A stretch of 6,320 bases of DNA from Nitrospirota bacterium (GTDB taxonomy: Bacteria > Nitrospirota > Thermodesulfovibrionia > Thermodesulfovibrionales > UBA6898). Numbering within the stretch: the stretch's first letter is position 1; each line of letters begins with the position of its first letter. Positions 1-4,895 of the stretch are shown here, in pieces. The translations under genes were made by a program, and so were the position numbers. Where the stretch lies: contig JAOUFP010000187.1 in NCBI GenBank assembly GCA_029858145.1, forward strand, positions 1 to 6,320. Direction: 5' to 3'. The notes below the pieces were generated by a model. The model saw only the letters and a program-made list of their open reading frames with translations. It searched no databases and had not been told where the DNA came from.

Positions 1-755
1 TTGGGCTCGTAGGTAACAGTGGTGAGAGGCTCCATTACAGAGGCAGGCACCTCTACCCTGACGCCTATATCAACAGGGTTCTGGAGCAATGTCAGGTTCA
101 GCTTTTTGGCTTCTTCCTCAAGCCATCTCGATCCCTCCCGCCCCGGGGAAAGGATGAGATAGTCAGAAAGAAATTCTCTGCCGTCTTTGAGGCGTATACC
201 CCTGTATTTACCTTTTGCAGTTACGACTTCTGAAACCTCTGCCCTGAAAATGATGTCTGCTTTTTTTTGAATGTCTTCTTTTATCTTTTTCAGGAGTGTT
301 TTGCATCTGTCTGTCCCGATATGCCGTATCTTCGAAGGTATGAGGGTCAGGTTATTCCTTGAGGCGAGTCTTTCGAGCGCCTGAATCTGTTCAGCATTAT
401 CACCGAAGGTCGCGGCAGGAGCTCCGTAATGGAGGTATATTCCGTCGACATAATTTATCAGTGATTTCACATCGTCTGTATCCATGTACCGGGAAAGGAA
501 CCCGCCTACTTCGGGGGAGAGACTGAGTTTGCCGTCACTGTATGCGCCGGCTCCTCCCCATCCGCTCAGAAGATTGCATTCCCTGCAGTGGGTGCATGAA
601 ATTTTTTTGTCCTTGGAGGGGCATCTCCTTTGATGGATGTCCTTGCCCTTTTCCAGAATGAGCACCTTCAATTTCTTTTCCGCTTTGAGCAGTTCAAGCG
701 CAGCAAATATCCCTGCAGGCCCTGCACCCGTTATTATTACATCGTATCTTTTCAT
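1..755 (-). CDS. FAD-dependent dehydrogenase, COG2509-like (N-terminal 251 codons; runs off the left edge)
   Basis: Seen: ATG at 755 opens a frame that stays open to the window edge. It begins MKRYDVIITGAGPAG, a classic FAD-binding GxGxxG Rossmann motif (G10, G12, G15), with an acidic residue (E35) ending the second strand. Four cysteines follow (C45, C54, C57, C60), then a GWGGAGAYSDGKL block at 65-77. Later come a YVDGIYLHYGAP block, an IRHIGTDRC block, a PGREG motif and a DIGVRVEVP motif near the truncated end. This succession matches the uncharacterised 'FAD-dependent dehydrogenase' family (COG2509), whose members are usually over 400 residues, so about half is visible. The physiological substrate of the family is not established. 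The start lies one base past the surE stop, and a GGAAGAG ribosome binding site sits inside the last surE codons, so translation is probably coupled to surE. The family assignment rests on remembered motifs. Confidence 0.88.
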   Translation of the reverse strand, partial: MKRYDVIITGAGPAGIFAALELLKAEKKLKVLILEKGKDIHQRRCPSKDKKISCTHCRECNLLSGWGGAGAYSDGKLSLSPEVGGFLSRYMDTDDVKSLINYVDGIYLHYGAPAATFGDNAEQIQALERLASRNNLTLIPSKIRHIGTDRCKTLLKKIKEDIQKKADIIFRAEVSEVVTAKGKYRGIRLKDGREFLSDYLILSPGREGSRWLEEEAKKLNLTLLQNPVDIGVRVEVPASVMEPLTTVTYEP

Positions 756-756
756 C

Positions 757-1521
757 TCACTCTTCCATCAAGTCGGAAATATTCCATGATTCTCTCATGA
801 ACTTCAGGGCGCCGTAATTTGTCAGATCAAGATGTATCGGGCTTATCGAAACGCAATCTTGCTGCACAGCCTCCATATCAGTGTCTTCCCCGTGTTCCCA
901 GTATATTTTCCCGCCGCCTATCCAGAAGTGTTTCTCACCCCAGGGGTTGAGCATCTCCTGTATTGAATTTTCATATATCCTCTTTCCCTGGCGTGTCAAT
1001 TTTATTCCCTTTATATCTTCTCTGCGGATATTGGGTATGTTTACATTCAAGAGGGTGTCATAGGGAAGGGAATGGCGAAGGACATGCTCTGCTATCCTTG
1101 AAGCAAAAAAAGATGCTGTCTCGAAGTGATAGTGCTTGTCGCTGATAAGGGAAAAAGCTGCAGAGGGAATTCCGAATATGGTGCCTTCGATTGCGCCGGC
1201 AACAGTCCCCGAGTAAGTAATATCATCTCCGAGATTAGCGCCTTTGTTAATTCCCGAAACGATAAGATCAGGCTTTTTCGGAAGCAATTTGTTTATGCCA
1301 AGGGTCACGCAATCGGTTGGGGTTCCGTTTACGCTGAAGACGTGTTCCCTGATCTCTTCAGCCTTCAGCGGTCTGTGCATAGTCAGTGAATGGCCGGCAG
1401 CGCTTCTTTCACGGTCAGGAGCCACGATATAAGCTTCGCCGTGATTTTTCATCGCCTTGTAGAGAGCTATTATTCCTGGTGAATGAATTCCATCGTCGTT
1501 TGTTACCAGTATGACTGACAT
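757..1521 (-). CDS. surE: 5'/3'-nucleotidase SurE
   Basis: SurE removes phosphate from nucleoside 5'- and 3'-monophosphates and is a metal-dependent cytoplasmic enzyme linked to survival in stationary phase. The 254-residue product begins MSVILVTNDDGIHSPG, the family signature. The metal-site residues known from SurE structures are all present: N8/D9/D10, S40 (in PDRERSAAGHS) and N96 (in SGINKGANLGDD). The NGTPTDCV block (65-72) and the YSGTVAGA block after residue 100 are also typical, and the length is normal. The frame stays open 75 codons further upstream to 1746. I place the start at 1521 because the NDDG motif lies at the extreme N-terminus in this family and the extension has no recognisable homology. 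No Shine-Dalgarno is visible before this ATG, but a promoter-like extended -10 lies 8 bases upstream, so the mRNA could be leaderless. The gene overlaps functionally with the COG2509 dehydrogenase only through operon position (one-base gap). Confidence 0.95.
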   Translation of the reverse strand: MSVILVTNDDGIHSPGIIALYKAMKNHGEAYIVAPDRERSAAGHSLTMHRPLKAEEIREHVFSVNGTPTDCVTLGINKLLPKKPDLIVSGINKGANLGDDITYSGTVAGAIEGTIFGIPSAAFSLISDKHYHFETASFFASRIAEHVLRHSLPYDTLLNVNIPNIRREDIKGIKLTRQGKRIYENSIQEMLNPWGEKHFWIGGGKIYWEHGEDTDMEAVQQDCVSISPIHLDLTNYGALKFMRESWNISDLMEE

Positions 1522-1529
1522 ATAACCGT

Positions 1530-1559
1530 ATTCTAACAGAAACCGTCGGGTGGTGTTCA
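1530..1559 (-). promoter_or_regulatory. Candidate surE promoter with extended -10, possibly giving a leaderless mRNA
   Basis: On the minus strand TGAACA (1559-1554; 4 of 6 matches to the sigma-70 -35 consensus) is followed after 18 bases by TAGAAT (1535-1530; 5 of 6 to the -10). TGT directly before the hexamer gives an extended -10 pattern. Only 8 bases separate the -10 box from the surE ATG at 1521, so transcription would begin within a base or two of the start codon. The absence of a Shine-Dalgarno fits. This is pattern-based inference only. Confidence 0.35.
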
Positions 1560-1651
1560 GAAAAATATTCTCACTATACGAGCAGACGTCATATCTTGAT
1601 CTGAATGGAATTATTTGAAAATGCCATACGGAATATAAGTGACAAAAAAAG

Positions 1652-1703
1652 GCACATATGACATAAAATGTTAGAAAACACTTTAATAATAGGCCATATG
1701 TGC
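1652..1703. repeat. Inverted repeat GCACATATG / CATATGTGC with 34-base spacer
   Basis: The left arm GCACATATG (1652-1660) and right arm CATATGTGC (1695-1703) are perfect reverse complements of 9 bases. Each arm also contains the self-palindrome CATATG. The right arm directly adjoins the candidate purM -35 box at 1704. Two half-sites 43 bases apart (about four helical turns) could bind a regulator that loops the DNA. Pairing in RNA would instead give a hairpin with a long loop. No T-run follows, so it is not an intrinsic terminator. Confidence 0.45.
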
Positions 1704-1733
1704 TTGATTTTAAGGCAATAAAAGTGGTATGCT
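1704..1733 (+). promoter_or_regulatory. Candidate purM operon promoter
   Basis: TTGATT (1704-1709; 4 of 6 to the -35 consensus), an 18-base spacer and TATGCT (1728-1733; 4 of 6), preceded by TGG as an extended -10. The predicted start near 1740 would give a leader of about 168 bases before purM. The match is modest. Its placement immediately after one arm of the inverted repeat and just before a second dyad is the main reason to list it. Confidence 0.3.
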
Positions 1734-1738
1734 TTGTG

Positions 1739-1756
1739 CATTTCAATTATGAAATG
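1739..1756. promoter_or_regulatory. 18-bp dyad, operator-like, at the predicted purM transcription start
   Basis: CATTTCA (1739-1745) and TGAAATG (1750-1756) are perfect reverse complements separated by ATTA. The size and spacing resemble a binding site for a dimeric helix-turn-helix repressor, and it lies over the predicted start site near 1740. As RNA it would be only a weak A/U-rich hairpin. No regulator is identified. Confidence 0.4.
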
Positions 1757-1816
1757 AATAAAAATAGTGCAGAGAATTCAAGAATGCGTGAAGGAAGTGT
1801 CTCAGGAAGGTGCAAT

Positions 1817-1936
1817 ATGTGGCAGATGAAAAAAAGCTTGCCCTTTGCGGAGTTTTTATGCACAATAGGCAAAAAAAAATCCTTCCTCTTTAAAAAAACA
1901 GTATCTAATGGAAAGAAAGAAAAAGCTTACATATAA
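1817..1936 (+). CDS. Possible 39-residue leader ORF overlapping the purM start
   Basis: ATG at 1817 is preceded by AGGAAGG (1804-1810) with a 6-base spacer, the best Shine-Dalgarno arrangement in this intergenic region. The ORF encodes a lysine-rich peptide starting MWQMKKSLPFAEF and ends at TAA (1934-1936), inside purM in another frame, overlapping its first 29 bases. The purM ATG at 1908 has no visible Shine-Dalgarno, so ribosomes translating this ORF could feed purM by coupling or reinitiation. I recognise no family. A-rich sequence easily yields lysine-rich chance ORFs, so it may not be a gene. Longer in-frame starts at 1754 and 1784 lack good ribosome binding sites. Confidence 0.25.
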   Translation: MWQMKKSLPFAEFLCTIGKKKSFLFKKTVSNGKKEKAYI

Positions 1937-2954
1937 AAAGGCCGGTGTCGACATTAACGAAGGCGACAGGTTTGTTGATTTAATCGGACCTCTTGTCAAA
2001 AAAACTTTCAGGCCGGAAGTGATGACGGATATCGGATCTTTTGGTGCGCTGTTCCGTATCAATAATAAGAAATATAAAAATCCTGTTCTCGTGAGCGGCA
2101 CAGATGGTGTCGGAACGAAATTAAAGGTGGCTTTTCTGGCTGACCGGCATGATACTGTCGGCATCGATCTCGTCGCGATGTGTGTCAATGACATCCTGAC
2201 AAGCGGAGCAGAACCTCTTTTTTTCCTCGATTATTTTGCAACAGGCAAGCTCAAACCTGAAAAGGCTGCTGAAGTGGTGAAAGGTATCGCCGCTGGATGT
2301 ATGGAAGCGGGCTGTTCTCTGGTAGGAGGAGAAACTGCGGAGATGCCCGGTTTTTACGCGAAGGGCGAGTATGATCTTTCCGGTTTCGCGGTAGGTATCG
2401 TTGATAAGTCCGGGATAATCGACGGTTCAGGCATAAAAGACGGTGACGCTGTCATAGGCATCGCATCGAGCGGCCTGCACAGTAACGGTTATTCTCTCGT
2501 GAGGAAAGTGTTCTTTGATCTGAAAAGAATGAGTGTGAAAAAGTTCCTTCCGGCCCTGGGATGCTCTTTGGGCGAAGAGCTTTTGAGGCCTACGAGGATA
2601 TATGTTAAAGCCTTCAATGCGTTGAAAAACAAGGTTGACATAAAAGGTATGGCACATATTACCGGTGGCGGTATAGACGGGAATTTGCCGAGAGTTTTTC
2701 CAAAGGGCGTAGGGGCAGTTATACGGGAAGGGTCCTGGCTCGTGCATCCGGTCTTTGAATTAATACGAACAACAGGTAATGTGCCTGACGAAGACATGAA
2801 GAGAACATTCAATATGGGAATTGGCTTCATGGTCATTGTCGATGAGAAAAAGAAAGCGAAAACCCTTGATATTTTAAAGAGAAACGGATTCAGTTCTTAT
2901 GTGATAGGGAGGATCGAGAAAGGCGTGGAAGGAGTGAGCTATGCAAAAAGTTAG
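1908..2954 (+). CDS. purM: Phosphoribosylformylglycinamidine cyclo-ligase (AIR synthetase)
   Basis: PurM closes the imidazole ring in purine synthesis: FGAM + ATP gives 5-aminoimidazole ribonucleotide + ADP + Pi, in the cytoplasm. The 348-residue product has the usual length and blocks in order: TYKKAGVDI (8-16), the ATP-binding PVLVSGTDGVGTKLK (59-73), GIDLVAMCVNDIL (85-97), GAEPLFFLDYFATGKL (100-115), LVGGETAEMPG (138-148), SSGLHSNGYSLVR (187-199), HITGGG (250-255), NLPRV (259-263) and FNMGIG (301-306). One oddity is that the glutamate usual before NLPR (GGGxxENLPR) is glycine (G258) here. ATG 1908 is the only start in frame after a TAG at 1866-1868. It lacks a clear Shine-Dalgarno; a small upstream ORF with a strong one overlaps it. 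The last 14 bases overlap the M23 peptidase gene, which implies one transcript and coupled translation. Confidence 0.97.
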   Translation: MERKKKLTYKKAGVDINEGDRFVDLIGPLVKKTFRPEVMTDIGSFGALFRINNKKYKNPVLVSGTDGVGTKLKVAFLADRHDTVGIDLVAMCVNDILTSGAEPLFFLDYFATGKLKPEKAAEVVKGIAAGCMEAGCSLVGGETAEMPGFYAKGEYDLSGFAVGIVDKSGIIDGSGIKDGDAVIGIASSGLHSNGYSLVRKVFFDLKRMSVKKFLPALGCSLGEELLRPTRIYVKAFNALKNKVDIKGMAHITGGGIDGNLPRVFPKGVGAVIREGSWLVHPVFELIRTTGNVPDEDMKRTFNMGIGFMVIVDEKKKAKTLDILKRNGFSSYVIGRIEKGVEGVSYAKS

Positions 2955-3777
2955 ATTGTTTATAAAGAAAGCTTTCACTCCCATTACGATAATGTTCATT
3001 CCTCACAGTGATGTAAGAGCCCTGCGGGTTAAAATTCCGTCCATAGGCATTCTGGCTTCGATCGTTTTATGGTGCATCGGGACAGTGTATGTCTTTTCTG
3101 TTGCGATCAACGCCTTAGAGTACAACAGGATGAAAGAGAAACTCGATTATTATTCTGGGCAGTTTTTAGAGATGAAACAGGCGGTGATATCTTTAAAGAG
3201 TGCCGAAGCCGATTTCCGGAGGCTTTTTTCCTTTGGCACGAAAGATCGTGTTCTTGAGCATATTGATACCTCTGATAATGGGTCGATCGACATGGAAGAA
3301 TTAAAAAAGCAGATTAAGTTAAGCATGGAAAGTGTCGGAGAAATAAAGGATTATTTGAGTCAGCAGAGGGATCTGTATGTATCGACACCAAAAGGATGGC
3401 CGGTTTCAGGCAGGATATCATCTTCCTACGGATACAGACAGCATCCGAAAACGGGAATGAGGGACTACCATAGCGGGATGGATATCGCCGCAGATCCCGG
3501 ATTAGCGGTAAAAGCGACAGCCGACGGCATCGTGAGCTTTGCAGGCTGGAGTGGCGGAAGCGGAAATCTCGTAGCGCTGGAGCATGGTTTTGGATATTCT
3601 ACGTTTTATGCGCACAATAAACAGGTGGTCGTTAAAGTCGGCCAAAAGATAAAACGGGGTGACATAATCGGTTATGTTGGGTCAACCGGAAACTCGACAG
3701 GCCCTCATCTGCACTATGAGGTTTGGAAAAAGGGGAAATCCTTGAATCCATATAATTTCATTAACGGGAGGTCATGA
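2941..3777 (+). CDS. Membrane-anchored M23-family peptidoglycan endopeptidase
   Basis: A bitopic inner-membrane murein hydrolase of 278 residues. A basic cytoplasmic segment (1-32, with TIMFIPHSDVRALRVK) leads into one transmembrane helix (about 33-57). A helical, probably coiled-coil stalk (about 60-145) follows, then a C-terminal LytM/M23 domain (about 153-273). All expected M23 residues are visible: zinc ligands H177 and D181 (HSGMD) and H258 (in GPHLHYE), plus catalytic histidines H225 (YAHN) and H256. It should therefore be an active periplasmic endopeptidase that cuts peptide cross-links, not a degenerate EnvC-like activator. The start overlaps the purM end, with AAGGAG (2929-2934) six bases upstream. 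The next gene is a bactofilin, a pairing known from cell-shape modules (Helicobacter CcmA with Csd1-type peptidases, and Hyphomonas bactofilin with an M23 peptidase). That suggests the enzyme is positioned by bactofilin filaments to shape the cell. Lack of a signal peptidase site fits permanent anchoring. Confidence 0.94.
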   Translation: MQKVRLFIKKAFTPITIMFIPHSDVRALRVKIPSIGILASIVLWCIGTVYVFSVAINALEYNRMKEKLDYYSGQFLEMKQAVISLKSAEADFRRLFSFGTKDRVLEHIDTSDNGSIDMEELKKQIKLSMESVGEIKDYLSQQRDLYVSTPKGWPVSGRISSSYGYRQHPKTGMRDYHSGMDIAADPGLAVKATADGIVSFAGWSGGSGNLVALEHGFGYSTFYAHNKQVVVKVGQKIKRGDIIGYVGSTGNSTGPHLHYEVWKKGKSLNPYNFINGRS

Positions 3778-4154
3778 TGTTTCATAAAAACACTGAAAAA
3801 TTGGAATCTTTTATAGGATGCAACTCCGCCTTCAAGGGTAATGTCGATTCCAAAGGAACTCTCAGGGTGGATGGCGTTGTGGAAGGAAATATCAACGCTG
3901 ACTGGGTCGTAGTAGGAGAAACGGCTCATATAATCGGGAATATAATCGCGAGGGGCATTGTGGTCGGCGGCAAAATAGACGGCAATTTGATGGCAAAAGA
4001 GATCGTCGAGATAAAGAATAAGGGGTATATCAACGGTGAAATAATGAGCAAAAAACTCGTTATCGCAGAAGGCGGCATTTTTGATGGCAAGTCCACGATG
4101 CAGCGTGAAGAAACGAAGGTGATCGAACTTCAGACTGCAGAGCAGTCCAAGTAG
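3777..4154 (+). CDS. Bactofilin (polymer-forming cytoskeletal protein)
   Basis: Bactofilins form non-polar, nucleotide-independent filaments, usually on the inner face of the cytoplasmic membrane. The 125-residue product has the compact bactofilin layout: a short tail (1-11), then glycine/valine/isoleucine-rich short repeats (about 12-105) expected to form a right-handed beta-helix. Typical elements include SFIGCNSAFKGNVDSKGTLRVDG (given here only as positions 11-33, key residues F12, G14, G21, G27, G33), VEGNI (35-39), VVGGKIDGN (62-70) and INGEI (85-89). A polar tail ends it. ATGs lie at 3774 and 3777. I prefer 3777: GGGAGG (3766-3771) is 5 bases away, against 2 for the first. It then starts Met-Phe-His-Lys, like the Met-Phe-x-Lys membrane-targeting tip described for some bactofilins. 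The stop of the M23 gene and this start share one base (TGATG), a strong sign of coupled translation with the peptidase it probably positions. Confidence 0.94.
   Translation: MFHKNTEKLESFIGCNSAFKGNVDSKGTLRVDGVVEGNINADWVVVGETAHIIGNIIARGIVVGGKIDGNLMAKEIVEIKNKGYINGEIMSKKLVIAEGGIFDGKSTMQREETKVIELQTAEQSK
4133..4147. other. Perfect 6-bp hairpin at the convergent bactofilin/slp junction
   Basis: GACTGC (4133-4138), loop AGA and GCAGTC (4142-4147) lie in the last codons of the bactofilin gene, 26 bases before the convergent lipoprotein gene stop. Neither strand has a T-run after the stem, so it does not qualify as a standard intrinsic terminator. It may stabilise one or both transcript ends, or be chance within coding sequence. 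No better terminator is visible in the 18-base gap. Confidence 0.3.
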
Positions 4155-4172
4155 CCGGCTGTAAAGCTTAGT

Positions 4173-4718
4173 TCAATAAGACAGGTATGGTCTGTACCAG
4201 AAGCGATAATACGGATAATAAACGGGCGGATAGTAAAACGGATCATACCAGTAGGGATATCCGTAAGGATACAGATAATATTTTTCTTCTTTCCAAAGAT
4301 AGATCTCTTTTGCATCAAAAACCGGATAGACATATTCAATGTCTCCAAGCAACTGCTTCCGGGTGCCGTTCAATATGCCTGCGAATGTTATATCTCTGCT
4401 GTTGCGGTAAATTAAAGGGTCAAGATATTTAGTTGTCATTATGATGAATCTGCCTTCTGAAAAGTCCCTGTCGGTAATGTTGCCGAACCTGTCCAGAGGA
4501 GTATGCACGACTTCGATTTCACTTCCTGCGCCGGTAATTTTGGTTTCAGCGATTATGCCTCCGAAAATAAACATTTTATGCAGGTAGGCATCCGTATTCT
4601 GCTGCAGTTCTTTAAAGGGGATATTCTTTTCAGCAACGTCAACATATTCCCTGGAAATTACATGAGCGCATGATACAAGTGCTACAGACAGAGGGATGAG
4701 GATAAACAAACATTTCAT
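4173..4718 (-). CDS. Slp-family outer-membrane lipoprotein with tyrosine-rich C-terminus
   Basis: The 181-residue product starts MKCLFILIPLSVALVSC, a short lipoprotein signal peptide with lipobox LVSC. Cys17 would be lipidated after signal peptidase II cleavage. Ala and His follow the Cys with no Asp at +2, which fits outer-membrane sorting. The mature part (YVDVAEKNIPFKEL, then FGGIIAETKI and a FAGILNGTRKQLLG segment) resembles the Slp family (starvation/stationary-phase-inducible lipoprotein; E. coli Slp is 188 residues), whose exact function is unknown. The last 36 residues (146-181) hold 16 Tyr, 7 Pro, 2 Trp and 2 Phe. Start: ATG 4718 has AAGGAG (4730-4725) at 6 bases; an in-frame TTG at 4724 would directly abut it and is unlikely. 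It is convergent with bactofilin (18-base gap) and divergent from ppdK. Family call is by motif memory. Confidence 0.85.
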   Translation of the reverse strand: MKCLFILIPLSVALVSCAHVISREYVDVAEKNIPFKELQQNTDAYLHKMFIFGGIIAETKITGAGSEIEVVHTPLDRFGNITDRDFSEGRFIIMTTKYLDPLIYRNSRDITFAGILNGTRKQLLGDIEYVYPVFDAKEIYLWKEEKYYLYPYGYPYWYDPFYYPPVYYPYYRFWYRPYLSY

Positions 4719-4745
4719 TTGCAACTCCTTATTTAAGTAAGTATC

Positions 4746-4751
4746 ATTTTA
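4746..4751 (-). promoter_or_regulatory. Candidate -10 box for the Slp-like lipoprotein gene
   Basis: TAAAAT on the minus strand (5 of 6 to the -10 consensus) would place the start near 4739, giving a leader of about 20 bases with the AAGGAG site (4730-4725) inside it. No good -35 hexamer is found at 16-18 bases, so this is weak and position-based. Confidence 0.25.
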
Positions 4752-4763
4752 TTAATAGAAGTT

Positions 4764-4791
4764 CAAGACAAAAATGATATAATGTGTCTTG
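4764..4791. promoter_or_regulatory. Operator-like inverted repeat CAAGACA-N14-TGTCTTG enclosing the ppdK -10 box
   Basis: CAAGACA (4764-4770) and TGTCTTG (4785-4791) are perfect 7-base reverse complements, 21 bases centre to centre (two helical turns). They flank the TATAAT at 4778-4783. A dimeric protein bound here would cover the -10 and start site and block transcription. The region also serves the divergent lipoprotein gene, so both could be affected. No regulator gene is visible in the window. Confidence 0.45.
4775..4783 (+). promoter_or_regulatory. ppdK promoter: extended -10 TGATATAAT
   Basis: TATAAT (4778-4783) is a perfect -10 consensus and is preceded by TGA, giving an extended -10 (TGn). 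No convincing -35 is found 16-18 bases upstream, which an extended -10 can compensate for. The predicted start near 4790 leaves a leader of about 105 bases with a small hairpin (CAACT-ATG-AGTTG, 4820-4832) and no riboswitch I recognise. This is the strongest promoter in the window. Confidence 0.6.
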
Positions 4792-4895
4792 CGCCTATCA
4801 GCGAGGACCGCAGAAATAACAACTATGAGTTGAAATTTATGGTATCTCTGGGTTAGTCTAATTAGCCTGTAAATTTACTGTTTTGGAGGGTTTTA

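Larger units (their letters stand above)
1522..1907. other. Divergent surE-purM intergenic control region
   Basis: These 386 bases lie between the divergent starts of surE and purM and are richer in A+T than the flanking genes. They contain a candidate surE promoter next to its ATG, a 9-bp inverted repeat (1652-1703), a candidate purM promoter abutting the right arm of that repeat, an 18-bp dyad near the predicted purM transcription start (1739-1756), and a possible 39-codon leader ORF (1817-1936). I recognise no riboswitch family, tRNA or mobile-element end. The surE frame continues open into this region to 1746, but I treat that as non-coding. Confidence 0.7.

Noticed and set aside
1126..1432. 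Plus-strand ORFs opposite surE
   Set aside because: They lie antisense to conserved surE coding sequence and show no family signature or ribosome binding site.
1522..1746. 75-codon in-frame upstream extension of surE with a hydrophobic stretch that looks like a membrane segment
   Set aside because: SurE has its NDDG metal motif at the very N-terminus, and 254 residues is the normal family length. The extension lies in A+T-rich intergenic DNA containing dyads and promoter-like boxes.
1866..1910. Frameshift in the A-runs joining the small ORF to purM as one protein
   Set aside because: PurM is complete and of normal length from ATG 1908, and needs no N-terminal extension.
1700..1936. 78-codon ORF from a GTG at 1700
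   Set aside because: Its GTG lies inside an inverted-repeat arm, with no ribosome binding site. Only the shorter ATG 1817 version has initiation signals and is listed as tentative.
4133..4172. Bidirectional intrinsic terminator between bactofilin and the lipoprotein gene
   Set aside because: A 6-bp hairpin exists, but no T-run follows on either strand and it lies within coding sequence.
4719..4724. TTG start for the Slp-like lipoprotein (183 residues)
   Set aside because: It leaves no spacing from AAGGAG at 4725-4730; ATG 4718 has ideal 6-base spacing.
4790..4895. Riboswitch in the ppdK leader
   Set aside because: Only a 5-bp hairpin with a 3-base loop is evident; no known aptamer consensus was recognised.
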